Origin: Bolinopsis microptera
Lineage: Eukaryota > Ctenophora > Tentaculata > Lobata > Bolinopsidae
Assembly (NCBI RefSeq): GCF_026151205.1
Contig: NC_087083.1
Location: forward strand, 5,744,460 to 5,808,459
Reading direction: 5' to 3'
Length of the DNA stretch: 64,000 bases
Shown here in pieces: positions 47,176 through 57,324 of this stretch; the stretch's first letter is position 1; each line of letters starts with the position of its first letter. The position numbers and the translations under genes were made by a program. The notes beneath the pieces were generated by a model that worked only from the letters and a program-made list of their open reading frames with translations, did no database searches and was not told where the DNA came from.

Positions 47176-48378
47176 TTAAACTGGGCAGGGTCTTTCGGCC
47201 AGCTGCCAGTTGTCACTCCAGGTCTTGTTGTAGCGACTAAGCCAGATAGTGTAGGAACCTTTCAGGGACACCACCGCTGTTGTGTTAAGTGCCCTCTTCT
47301 TCTTTGCCCGGGTGATGTTAAGGAAGTTGAAAATTCGGGGTAATGTGTGGTGGTAGAATCCACGACATCCAACTTCTACTGTAAGGAGATATCCTTCCCA
47401 GCCTGCGGTCTCGATCTCCACCATTAGCTCTTCGTATCTCTTCTCTTTCCGGGATCTCTGGTCCTCAAAGTTCTCCTCGTTTCCACAGGTCAGCTCTATC
47501 AGGATGACTTTCCTGAGTGTGTTAGAGTATATTACCACATCAGGTCTGAGAGCTGTGTTGACGATATGTTGGGGGAATTGTCTTGTCCTTTCGTCCTCAT
47601 CAAACACTAGTTTCCAGTCGTTACCTTCCTCTAGAAGATGGGGTTCTTCTGTAAGCCGTACTTCGGGTTTCCTGTAGGTTCCTTTTCCGGATACGAACTT
47701 CCTCCACTCTCTCTTTACTTCTGTCTTTGGGGTAGCACTGTTTATCTCCCTCAGCTTCTCTGCAATTGGTTGCACGATTACCCTGAGCACCTGATCATGT
47801 CTCCAATTGTATCTTCCTTGTTTAAGCGACACTGGGCAACACGTTAGAATGTGCTTTAGGTTGCACTGCTGACGCCCACAAAGGGGACAGTTGTTCGTGG
47901 AGCTGTAGTTCCAAAGCTGGAGGTTGCTAGGTGTACTTGCAACGTCGTGGATGGCATTTAGGTGGAACTTTGTCAGCTCGGGGCTCAAGGTATACAGCAG
48001 GCTTTGCCAGCCAGTGTCTAGCTGCATGGTGTTCTCCCAGGTTAGAAACTTTCCTTGGACTCTCTTATCGTATAGAGTTTGAAGGAGCTCCTCTTCTTTC
48101 AGAGACTTAAGTATCTCCACCAGTTGCTCCTTTTTGTTCTTCTTCCTCCTCTGATCACCGAATCCAATACCGGCTCCTTCCCTGGTCTGCACGTAGCCAA
48201 TCAGTTCTTTGAAGTAGAGGTCTCTCTCCCTATTAGTCAGCTCCTTGGTGTAGTCCCATCTCTTCTTGTCTCTGTTGGTGTTTTCTCTGTACTCGAAAAC
48301 CTCCCTCACTTTGGGGTCAACTGATGTCTTCAGCATATAGGCCTTGGACACCTGTAGACATTTGTACAGGTTGGAGAT
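47176..48378 (-). pseudogene. C-terminal half of R2/NeSL-like polyprotein: zinc knuckle and restriction-like endonuclease
   Basis: This continues the reverse-transcriptase frame after a single amber codon at 48381-48379. About 400 codons include CPLCGRQQCNLKHILTCC with GRYNWRHDQVL, the CCHC-type motif that precedes the endonuclease in R2-group LINEs. RPDVVIYS, then VILIELTCGNEEN (a PD..(D/E)-type nuclease core) and RYEELMVEIETAGWEGYL follow. These proteins cut a specific or semi-specific genomic site to prime reverse transcription. The product is broken only by the upstream stop and frameshift. Confidence 0.8.
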
Positions 48379-49620
48379 CTACTTTAACGATAGTCCAAAG
48401 TGGTCTTTTGATCTGTACAGCACACTATTCGATATGGAAGTAGTAACTCCAAGCCATTTCTTCAAGTATCTGGTACAAAGAGCCTCTAGTGTCTGGATGA
48501 ATGATACTGGGAGGTTGTATATCATAATATTCCACTGTACTTTGCTAGTTAGCATGTGGTTGTAGATCCAGCACTTGCTTGGTCCAGAGAGCTCCGCCAT
48601 GTCTACTTTTTCCAGCTGGCCTGAAAGTTGAGTGGTGATTAGCTCTCTCGTCTCATCTTGGCCCAGGTTGACGTAAATCCAGTGACCAAGGAACTTTATC
48701 GGTGTGTCACCAAGGTACGCTACTTTCTCGTTTGCAATGATGATCTCAGGGTCAAACGATCTGTAGGTATTGTCCACTACCTTCATTCCGAGAGCAATAC
48801 ACTTGCTGGGTTTAGCTCTCATCGTCCTTGTCCATGCTAAGAATTCCTCCATTTGCCCGACCAGCCTCTTCATTTTGTCGAGTCTGTCAGACAGCAGGGT
48901 GAGATCATCTGCAAAAGCTCTGTTTGTAGTTGGCTCAGAGCTGAACGACGGCTTGTATCCCAGTGTTCTGTCGACCTGAAGTAAATCCAAGAGTAGGTTG
49001 AATGCTATTAAGAAAAGCACGACAGAAAGCGGGTCCCCTTGAAACAACCCGATTAGGTAGTAGAACCACTCACTCTTCCACTTCTTCGTCTTCACCCGTA
49101 CTACCAGTTCGTCGTAGTACTTGACAATATATTGGACCACTTCTTCCGGGAACTTGTAGTGCCGAAGCGCAAACACTATCAGCTCATGGGGTACTCTCCC
49201 ATAAGCATTCATAAGATCCACCCATACTGCATACACCTGTCTTCTCTTACTCTTTGCATCCCGCAGTTCCTCCATGAGCGCTTGTGTGTGTTCTATGCAT
49301 CCTGGCATCTTGCGCAGGAAGCCTTTTTGCACAGAGGTATCGATGTACTTATTGGTGGTCATGTAGTCGAGCATTTTATCAGCTAGCATACCCATTGCCA
49401 CTTTCCCGCTGGTGTTAGTCATAGTGATGTTCCTAAACTTGCCAGGGTCACTAAGGTCCGTGGTCTTGGGAAGTAGGATGCTTTCTCCAATTTTCCACTG
49501 CAGGGGGACACTGTTTGATAACCAGAGTTTACTAATACACGCATACAATAGTTCTCTCAGCCTGGCACACCTTTTGTAAACTATGTATGGCACTCCGTTG
49601 GGCCCTGGTGAAGATCCATT
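48379..49620 (-). pseudogene. Reverse transcriptase region of R2/NeSL-like LINE
   Basis: The frame encodes GPNGVPYIVYKRC, then LLPKTTDLSDPGKFRNITM, QKGFLRKMPGC, VWVDLMNAYGRVPHELI, GLFQGDPLSVVLFLIAFN and FADDLTLLS. These are the reverse-transcriptase blocks, with both catalytic Asp positions intact. It is the same frame as the endonuclease part but is offset by one base from the zinc-finger part, the shift lying near 49600-49630. The frame ends at an amber codon right after FGLSLK. Confidence 0.85.
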
Positions 49621-50633
49621 GCGTCGTGTTTGATCTTCTTTTCAAACTCTTCGTAAGAAGGTACTGTGCACACAAAGGGGTACACTGGGTTTTTGGCATC
49701 TGGTATTCCTGCCATCTTTTCGAAGACATAACATCTATCTCGGTCCATGTATTCCTTGGGGTAGTATCTGTCAGCTTCTTCCTTGCCGAAGGTAGGCTCT
49801 CCCGAGATCTTCTCATCAAGGAGTCTTTTACTGTAGTCATAGGGGTTCCTCCTGAAGCGTTGGGTCTCCTTCTTCTTTTCTTTCTTTTTCCTCTTCTTCA
49901 ACTGTTCACGCCTAGACTTGTTGTGGATTCTCACTAGTCTCCAGTACTGCGCTCTTACTGCTTTGGCACCACCAGAAGTGACTCCGCCCTCTCTCACAGC
50001 CTCTCTATACTCGCGTGCTGTATCCTTCTTCTTTTTCCTGAGGGTCTTGGTGACTGGTCCTTCCTTATTGGGCTTGTCAAGGTATGGTTTCCGTTCTTCC
50101 TGTCCATATCTGTCAGCCAAGTACTCGTAGATAGTAAGTTCCATAGTCTTTAGCTCTTTCTCTGGGTCTTTACCCTTCACTATGTTCCCGATGGCAATGC
50201 TAAGGTCTTCATCAATTCCTTTCCATTCATTCATCTTGTTTGCCTGTGGTAAGGATAACTTTAGAGTATCCTTCAGTTCTATCTGTTCTGGGGGTTTGTC
50301 TTTCGCAGAGAAACTAGCTGAGCAGGCTTCTGTCATTGTAGCACTGTGGTTTGATTCCGGGCTTGACTTCAGCTCCGACTTACAGTAGCGATCTCCCTCA
50401 GCTGGTCCAACATCCACTTCCGTTTCTGTATTCTCAGCAGCACGAAGCTCGTCTTGCGGTCTCAGTTTGCATCTCCACTGGTGTTTGGCGACTTGTTTGA
50501 ACCCCTTCCCACACCACTCACATACTTGAGGTTTATCCTTAGGTGGTTCAGCCTCAGAGGTTTCATTACCAGGTTGTCGGGTCTGTTCCCCTGAGGTCAG
50601 ATCATTTATTCTCCCACCCCGTCCAGTGATCAT
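49581..50633 (-). pseudogene. N-terminal zinc-finger region of R2/NeSL-like LINE
   Basis: About 340 codons on the minus strand carry a CEWCGKGFKQVAKHQWRC zinc finger (C2HC type) near the start. A long charged helical region rich in Lys/Glu (KKRKKKEKKKE) and Arg follows. N-terminal zinc fingers that read the target DNA are typical of R2/NeSL-group elements. The correct protein continues into the next frame, so this part runs out in the spurious tail GPTECHT. Confidence 0.75.
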
Positions 50634-51090
50634 GTGGGCATTTTTCTTATTGTTTGCTGGAGTGTTGATTGTTATACACAGCTCTGCCGTGTATTCCGGC
50701 TAATCGCCCTACTAAGGCTATCAGCTTCGGGTCTTTCCCCTGTGGTCAGCAGTCTTTCCAGGCCGTCAGCAGTCTTTCCATGCCGTCATCTGCCTTTGGC
50801 AGTCGTCAACTAGTCTTTCCTAGCCGTCGTCAAGGCTTTCCCTCCTTGCAGAGCAAATCCATGTCCATGTTTGAGACCAAACCAACTATATTTACCTCAA
50901 TTCTCTAGTCTTTTCAGACGCAGAATCTTCTACACTCTCTGACTTCTTCTGATGTCTGGGACTTACGACCCCAGATGTAGCTTTCAACGACGTTTTAAGG
51001 GCCCAACGTTCAGCTGTTCATCAGGGTTAAACTGGGCAGGGTCTTTCGGCCAGCTGCCAGTTGTCACTCCAGGTCTTGTTGTAGCGACTA

Positions 51091-51570
51091 CTAAATCCTG
51101 TAATACAGGATTTAATTTTTAAATCGAACTAATAGTCTTGCGCAATCGAAATAAATAAATATTGTTATATCTTGACACTATGGAACCTCCTTCCACGACA
51201 AGTGAAGCCTAACTGCTGCTAGGACCCTTCAAGGTATCACCTGCATGATTTTTGGAGATGGTTCCCGATACCCCGCCAACCAAAGGATAGACCGCCATCA
51301 CCAACAACTCACTCTTGGAATGCAATCTACAGAAAGATTTGAACCAGGAATGATCGGAGGACATACTGGTTACTGTTGTCCAGAAGCAATCCCTGCCAAA
51401 CCAACCTAAAATACCTAAAAAATACCACTTTAGGGTTATACGGGTTTCTGCTAATGCTAATAATGCTAATAATTATGCTAATAATATAATTGATACTTGA
51501 TTTGAACCAGAAATTTCATCCACTTTCCATCATAGGATATAACATACATTTCGATAGCAATTTACTCTAG
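51091..51570. other. Interval downstream of the LINE truncated copy
   Basis: A short hairpin (aaatcctgtaatacaggattt) lies at 51093-51113, directly beside the end of the 219-bp repeat. No gene is recognised. Confidence 0.6.
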
Positions 51571-52330
51571 TTATTTACGCTCTATAGTCGCTGTACTGGC
51601 AGGAAATATGAAAGGGGAAATAGAACGTTGTAGAGTAAGCAAGTGAAACAGTGCGAGCAGCTGGTGTGAAGACAGATTGACCAGGTGAGAAGGTGAAAGG
51701 AGCTGCAGGGTGAGACAAAGCAGATGTGAAGACAGATTCACCAGGTGAGAAGGCGAGAGGAGCTGCAGGGTGAGACAGAGCAGATGTGAAGACAGATTCG
51801 CCAGGCGAGAAGGTGAGAGGAGCTGCAGGGTGAGACAAAGCAGATGTGAAGACAGATTCACCAGGTGAGAAGGCGAGAGGAGCTGCAGAGTGAGACAAAG
51901 CAGATGTGAAGACAGATTCGCCAGGCGAGAAGGTGAGAGGAGCTGCAGGGTGAAACAGAGCAGATGTGAAGACAGATTCACCAGGTGAGAAGGTGAGAGG
52001 AGCTGCAGGGTGAGACTCGTGATATGCTGGTTGAGAGGCTTCACAAAAGGTAAAGGCTTAACAAAAATGGGTCCTCCAACGATACCGTTTTGGAAGTAAT
52101 TCGAAGCCTGACCGCTTTCATATAAAAAATGAAATTTCTCTTCAATATCGTTCCGCTGATTTGGGTTTTCGCCGGTATTCGTCCTCTGATGGTTAAAAAA
52201 GTTTGATTTCCATACAGTATTGTAAAACATTCAGAGCATTTGTACGGTTTTGCACTGGTATGAGTCATCTGATGGTTAAGCAAGTTTGATTTTTGGCTTG
52301 AACTGTAGGAACATTCAATGTATACATTTG
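51571..52330 (-). pseudogene. C2H2 zinc-finger remnant running into a 60-bp minisatellite
   Basis: Minus-strand fragments read ECSYSSSQKSNLLNHQMTH, then TSAKPYKCSECF, and in a second frame TVWKSNFFNHQRTNTGENP. These are two adjacent C2H2 fingers with a linker, split by a frameshift and missing a zinc-ligating cysteine. Downstream, the same reading enters 20-residue repeats (LTLQLLSPSHLVNLSSHLLC), which is simply the minisatellite translated. It is probably a decayed gene or a fragment. Confidence 0.6.
51655..52015. repeat. 60-bp minisatellite, about six copies
   Basis: The unit contains cagatgtgaagacagattc, ccaggtgagaaggcgagagg and agctgcagggtgagacaaag. Copies start every 60 bp from about 51660 to 51960, with few substitutions. 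As 60 is a multiple of three, a frame stays open through it. Confidence 0.93.
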
Positions 52331-52628
52331 ACCACGTGAGACGGATTATACATGCACCTGACTGTCATGCTGCTATGCCTATTGGTCGAGAATGTCCTTC
52401 GCCAACCAATAGCAAGACTAGGAGTCGGGGGCTATACTAAGAGACCTGAGGTTTTCCTGCTACACAGCACACATGATAAACATCTAACTAGACATCTAGA
52501 CATGTAATGATACAATTGCGATAATAATAATTAATTATGTTAGATAACAATATATCTCACATGAGTATGAGTTTCGCTTCTCACTCAGGTGCGGTACTAT
52601 CATATGCGTTCCAAACAATAGCAACACG

Positions 52629-52770
52629 TCATGTTACCAAGTCAACACTTGTTACCAATTCAACACCTGTTACCAAGTCAACACCTGTTACCAAGTCAAC
52701 ACCTGTTACCATGGTAACACATGTTACCTGTTACAAAGTCAACACCTAGTGTTACCATGGTAAAACATGT
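52629..52770. repeat. 18-bp minisatellite (gttaccaagtcaacacct)n
   Basis: Five or more copies of the 18-mer lie here. They decay into gttaccatggtaac palindromes on the right side. No coding role is apparent. Confidence 0.85.
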
Positions 52771-52917
52771 TACCACGATGGTGTGGTAACAAGGTCATAG
52801 TAAACGAGTGTAGCTGTGTAAGTGTGTAATTGTGTAAGTACCATGCGCGTGTAACAAATTGGTTAACATTTTGTTAAAATCTCCTGGAGTTGTTTTCGGG
52901 ATTTCTAGCATATTCCA

Positions 52918-52990
52918 GGACAGGGTCGGGATGGTATGAGTCCGCTGATGACGACTTAAGTTTTTTCTTTGTCTCAATCCAGGGCTAGCA
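52918..52990 (-). pseudogene. Second C2H2 zinc-finger fragment
   Basis: The minus strand reads LRQRKNLSRHQRTHTIP, the helix and His-His part of a C2H2 finger with the start of a linker, and then stops resembling the family. It lies about 600 bp from the other remnant and in the same orientation, so both may come from one lost gene. Confidence 0.5.
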
Positions 52991-53151
52991 TTTCAATTTC
53001 AGCTGCTACTGTTTCATTGAAATTTGTATTGGCTAATTCTAAGTGTGTACAAGCTTAAATGCCTGAAAACTATTACAATTATTGTAATCTGGCTCCCACA
53101 GAGATTCGTTTTTGTTTTGAGAAGTTCAATCGTTACTCTTTTTTGAACATT

Positions 53152-53274
53152 AATAACATAAAAACTGTTCCTTTATTGGCCACCGTAATTTTACGGCCTA
53201 TGTTGTATAATGGCATTATACAACATAGGCCGTAAAATTACGGTGGCAAATAAAGGAACAGTTTTTATGTTATT
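53152..53274. repeat. Nearly perfect 123-bp fold-back element
   Basis: The left arm (aataacataaaaactgttcc...) and the right arm (...ggaacagtttttatgttatt) are complementary over about 60 bp each with almost no loop (atggcat). Only one or two mismatches are seen. This is a palindromic MITE-like element just upstream of gene D. Confidence 0.93.
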
Positions 53275-53282
53275 GATGCCAA

Positions 53283-53385
53283 ATCAAAGGAGACTGGAGG
53301 GAGAGCAGTCTTACACAATTTTAACATAAATTCCTGAAATTCCAGCAGATCCCAACTTTAAAATTAAAGAACAATAGCCATTTTG
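53283..53385 (+). promoter_or_regulatory. Conserved upstream block of gene D (partial)
   Basis: Only the second half of the shared block is present (aggagactggagggagagca, cacaattttaacataaattc, ctgaaat.ccagcagatccca). A further match to the gene E flank lies before the fold-back element (atctggctcccacagagat, near 53088). The middle part is missing, where the fold-back element sits. Confidence 0.5.
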
Positions 53386-53784
53386 TTTCATCTTTTTTTG
53401 ATAATGTTTTCGATGTTGTAAATTTCATATGAAACTAGTACAGGACACTTTCTTGAAGAAAAAAAAAAGAAATAATAATTTCTGTGGGCTGCCAAAATAA
53501 GATTTTATATTCACTTCCTGTAAGTTTTGACATCCTCTAAATGCGCGTTTCCAGTCGGGAAAAATCTGGCTAACAGGAAAATTTATTGATATCTTACCGT
53601 TTCCGGTCCCTAACTCTAAACCGGTTTGACCATAATTGATAATAATTGATGATAGGTACCAGGTACGTGGCACGTGCCCATTAACCTTTTCTACTTGTGA
53701 TAGATACGTATAAGAATAATTTACGTGCTTTTAATTGGTACTTCAACAAACTATCTAATATTATTTTACTCAGAAGAATAAAAG

Positions 53785-56316
53785 ATGGATGCAGAATTAT
53801 TGATGATTTTAGACGCAGGGGCAGAATATGGCCACAAATCGACAGTCGAGGAAGAGTTTCTAGAACAAACGAGGAAGTTTTTTCTAGAGACTTATCAAGA
53901 GCTGAATTGTATCGGAGCTCCAATGACTAATACTCCGACACCAGATGAAGAAAGATCAGTTATTGAAGAAGAAGCATCAGATGTCGAAATCGAAGCACCA
54001 GCAGTCGAATCGGAAACACCAGCCATGAAATTCACAACGCCAGATGTTGAAGTTGAAACATCAAATGTTGAAATAGAAGCAACAGCTGTTGAAACCGAAG
54101 CAACAGCTGTTGAATTGGAAACTAAAGCCACGGAAATCGAAGATCCAGTAGTGGTAGTTGAAACAGCGGGTGTCAGCTGGTTGTTTGACCTGGTTAAAAC
54201 TGCAGAAGCAGGAATTGAAAGTTTCAGTGAAACAGTAGCTGCTGGAATTGAAACAGTAGCGGCTGGAATTGAAATTCTAGCCCTGGAAGACGACACTACA
54301 GAGGTCGAAGAAGAACCACTAGAAGTTGAAGACATTATATCTGAAGTTGTAGCGGAAGTGGTGAATATTGGAGAAGAAGCGGTCGAAATCAAGTCACCAA
54401 CTGCAAAAGAGAAACGTGAAACGCTGAAAAAGATACGAGCAGAAGGTCCGGGCTTAATGGACTGTTTTGTGGGTGATCTAACCTACTTCCAAATATTTAA
54501 AAAACATGCTGGACACGGTACACTTAGTGTCCAAATAAAAGCACCAAAAGCCAAATCTCAAGTTAGTGAATGGAAGGGAGCGAAACGGATCGTTACCTGT
54601 ATATACAACCCAGAAGTAGCTGGAAAGTACATAATCAACATCAAGTGGGAGAAGGAACACATAAAAGGCAGTCCATTCAAAATCAAAGTTGATCGTCCAA
54701 TCGAAATTTTTGATTGGACGTTAGAAATCGAAAGTTTAGCTGACGAGGACGAAACAGTTCCATATATTGAAATCGATGAAGTACCAGTTGACCAGACTGA
54801 AATTCCAGCCATCAAAATCGAATTTCCTGATGTTGAACTCGAAACATCAGCCGTCGAAGTGGAGCCACCCGCTTCCGGGACCAAAAAAACAGCTCTCAAA
54901 AGAAAGAAACCGGGACTATTTTTTCGATTGTTCCGACCAGCCGCCAAAATTGAAATGCCAGCTGACAGTGACAAAGATGAAACACCAGAAGTAGAAGCTG
55001 AAGCACTAAATGTCCGAAACGAGGGACAAGATAACGAAATCGAAGCACCGGTTGTCGAATCAGAAACACCAACTATGGAAATCGAAAGACCAGCTGACGA
55101 AGATGAAACACCAAATGTCGAAATTGAAATGCCAACTGTCAAAGATGAAACACCAGAAGTCGAAGCTGAAGCACTAAATGTCCAAAACGAGGTACTAGAT
55201 AACGAAATCGAAGCACCGGTTGTCGAATCAGAAACACCAACCATGGAAATCGAAAGGCCAGCTGAAGAAGTTGAAACACCAGCTGTCGAAATCGACTTAT
55301 CAGATGTTGCAGTTGAACTCGAACTCACCGAGGAGGAACCACAAGCTGTTAAAATAAAACCTTTCACACGATTTTTACGATTGTTTCGACCAGCAAAAGT
55401 TGATAAGCCAGCTCACGAACATGAAACTGTTGAAGTTGAAAAAAGAAATGTTGAACTGTTCAGATCAGCTGTCGAAGTGGAAATAACGGCATTGAAAAAA
55501 GAAAGGCCAGTTATCGAATTTGAAACAGCAGCTGTTGAAGTGGAAAAACCAAATGTCCAAGTTAATACACCAATTGCTGAAGTTGAAATACCAGATGTTG
55601 AATTCGGAAGACCAGTTGTTGAAGTGGAAATTAAGACTTTGGAAATAGAAACGACAGTTGTTAAAATTGAAACGCCAACAATTGATTATGAAACGCCAGC
55701 CGTCAAACTCGAATTACCATATTATGTCGAAATCGAAACAACAAATATTGATCTTGGAAAACCAGCTGTCGAATTGGAAATAAGGACTTTGCAAATAGAA
55801 ACGCCAATCGTTGCAATCGAAATGCCAGCAATTGAATATGAAAGGTCAGCCGTCGAAATAGAATCGCCAAATGTTGAAGCAGAACTTAAACTTGAAGTGG
55901 AGCCACAAGCTGTTAAAATTAAGACTTTTGCACGATTCTTACGATTGTTTCGACCAGCAAAAGTTTATATGACCGCTGACGAACATGAAACTGTTGAAGT
56001 TGAAGCACCAAGTGTTGAATTCGAAAGATCAGCTGTCGAAGTGGAAATAACGGCATTGGAAAAAGAAACTCCGATTGTTGAGGTTAAAACACCAAAATTA
56101 GTTGAAATCCAATCTGACACACCAATTGTTGGAAATCAAACACCACATATTTTTGAACAGAAAAGACCAGCTGTCGAAGTGGAAACAAAGACTTTGGAAA
56201 TAGAAACGCCAGTTGTCGAAATTGAGTCACCAGCTGACCAGGTTGAAAGAACAAATGTTGAATTTGAAACAATAGCCGTGGAAGCACAATTTTACATTAC
56301 CCGTGTCCACACATAG
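53785..56316 (+). CDS. Gene D: one-filamin-repeat acidic protein with divergent LFRP cassettes
   Basis: A single exon of 843 codons starts MDAELLMILDAGAEYG. One FLEQT-type motif (EEEFLEQTRKFFLETYQELN, ending CIG) follows, then acidic heptads and a non-repetitive helical stretch (WLFDLVKTAEAGIESFSETV). The filamin Ig-like repeat is at about 54431-54690 (GPGLMDCFVGD, AGHGTLSVQIK, VAGKYIINIKW, IKGSPFKIKV). Three basic cassettes follow: KKTALKRKKPGLFFRLFRP, then PFTRFLRLFRPAK and TFARFLRLFRPAK. The last two have lost the SLKR-type serine sites. Heptads near the end are the most diverged of the family. A possible aataaa signal lies near 56517. The role is inferred as for gene A. Confidence 0.88.
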   Translation: MDAELLMILDAGAEYGHKSTVEEEFLEQTRKFFLETYQELNCIGAPMTNTPTPDEERSVIEEEASDVEIEAPAVESETPAMKFTTPDVEVETSNVEIEATAVETEATAVELETKATEIEDPVVVVETAGVSWLFDLVKTAEAGIESFSETVAAGIETVAAGIEILALEDDTTEVEEEPLEVEDIISEVVAEVVNIGEEAVEIKSPTAKEKRETLKKIRAEGPGLMDCFVGDLTYFQIFKKHAGHGTLSVQIKAPKAKSQVSEWKGAKRIVTCIYNPEVAGKYIINIKWEKEHIKGSPFKIKVDRPIEIFDWTLEIESLADEDETVPYIEIDEVPVDQTEIPAIKIEFPDVELETSAVEVEPPASGTKKTALKRKKPGLFFRLFRPAAKIEMPADSDKDETPEVEAEALNVRNEGQDNEIEAPVVESETPTMEIERPADEDETPNVEIEMPTVKDETPEVEAEALNVQNEVLDNEIEAPVVESETPTMEIERPAEEVETPAVEIDLSDVAVELELTEEEPQAVKIKPFTRFLRLFRPAKVDKPAHEHETVEVEKRNVELFRSAVEVEITALKKERPVIEFETAAVEVEKPNVQVNTPIAEVEIPDVEFGRPVVEVEIKTLEIETTVVKIETPTIDYETPAVKLELPYYVEIETTNIDLGKPAVELEIRTLQIETPIVAIEMPAIEYERSAVEIESPNVEAELKLEVEPQAVKIKTFARFLRLFRPAKVYMTADEHETVEVEAPSVEFERSAVEVEITALEKETPIVEVKTPKLVEIQSDTPIVGNQTPHIFEQKRPAVEVETKTLEIETPVVEIESPADQVERTNVEFETIAVEAQFYITRVHT

Positions 56317-57131
56317 CACATTTCGCAATTTTGCACAACGTCTCATTTTGAATTGGCATGGGATATTAATTTATAATGAAACATATTAGTAGTTGATTCA
56401 TTTTGGTTTAACTTCAATATCCGCCCGGGTTAGTGAATTAATAACTTAATAACCTTGCAACGAGCTCTGATCAGTTTAAATTAATGTTTCTGTTTTTGAC
56501 GTTTTTTAAATATGAAAATAAAATCTCAAATTAACAACAACAACGTTTGGCTATTTTAAAATTAATACGTATAAAATAACGATAAATAAATGTCCATGTT
56601 AATTATGTTTATGATTTTAAATTGATTTCGATTATGAAATATTGTATTATGTAACTGGCTTTTAGTTTTAGGTAATAACCAATAGAAACACTTATAATCT
56701 GACTCCCACAGAGATCAGATATTGATTAATTGATCATTTTGTTTAGCGATTCCATTTCAAAATAGTTTTCCTCCTTAACGTTATAGCAGCACTTGCTCAC
56801 AAAGCTTTAAAATGCTTTGTTTACCACTTTGTTCGAGAAACTCAATAGAAACTATGTGGACCAGGACTTAACATTAACAAACAGTATGTTAATTGGTAAC
56901 CGCTATTGTTGTGAGGAGACTGGAGGGAAAGCACACAATGTTTACACAATGTTTACATAAATTCCTGAAATACCAACAAATTCCAATTTTAAGAACATTA
57001 GCCTTCCATAGCCCGCTTTTTGCCGTTTTAACTAGTGTTTATGATTTTATGATCAGTGAATTAAGTGAATTGTTGTGTTTGTAACATTCAATTTCGTTCG
57101 TTTTTTAAAAAGATTTTAGTTTAAATCTATG
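56317..57131. other. Interval between genes D and E
   Basis: It holds the 3' flank of gene D (with aaaataaaatctcaaatt) and the conserved upstream block of gene E (56826-57010). No other gene is seen. Confidence 0.6.
56826..57010 (+). promoter_or_regulatory. Conserved upstream block of gene E
   Basis: It contains gagaaactcaatagaaacta, tgtggaccaggacttaacat, aacaaacagtatgttaattg, gtaaccgctattgtt and gaggagactggaggga, then attcctgaaataccaacaaa and ttttaagaacatta. It is close to the block before gene C. The ATG is about 760 bp downstream, further than in the other genes because the MITE was inserted between them. Confidence 0.6.
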
Positions 57132-57324
57132 CAGTGGCGTAACGAAGGTTCTCACCGACCCCGCTGTGTGGGGGGGGGGGGGGGAGGCATCAAATCGTCG
57201 TTTGAATGTGGGACAATTTGGAAAAACTTGACTACGGTACTAGCAAAACTGCGCGTTTTGCTCTAGAAACACACTTTTTTAGAGAGGGGGGATGGGGGCA
57301 CCAACAGGCAACGTTACGCCACTG
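57132..57324. mobile_element. hAT-like MITE with 8-bp target duplication
   Basis: The 193-bp element has terminal inverted repeats cagtggcgtaacg / cgttacgccactg. It is flanked by aatctatg on the left and aatttatg on the right, an 8-bp duplication with one mismatch, as expected for hAT transposons. It has no coding capacity and includes a poly-G run (57170-57184). Confidence 0.88.

Larger units (their letters stand above)
47021..51090 (-). mobile_element. R2/NeSL-like LINE with 219-bp direct terminal repeats
   Basis: On the minus strand the order is: a 219-bp copy of the 3' end (51090-50872), about 240 bp of leader with short 'agtctttcc.ggccgtc'-type repeats, a zinc-finger and reverse-transcriptase region, an endonuclease region, and the 3' end again (47239-47021). 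The two 219-bp copies look identical and contain the last 22 codons plus the 3' UTR. The coding region has one frameshift and one nonsense codon. Confidence 0.85.

Noticed and set aside
47638-50388. Several + strand frames of 60-116 codons
   Set aside because: They are antisense to the R2/NeSL-like reverse transcriptase and endonuclease regions, which carry clear motifs on the minus strand.
47021-51090. Interpretation as an LTR retrotransposon or Penelope element because of the direct repeats
   Set aside because: The repeats include the end of the coding region, and the protein has R2-type zinc knuckle and restriction-like endonuclease motifs; no gag, protease, integrase or GIY-YIG domain is visible.
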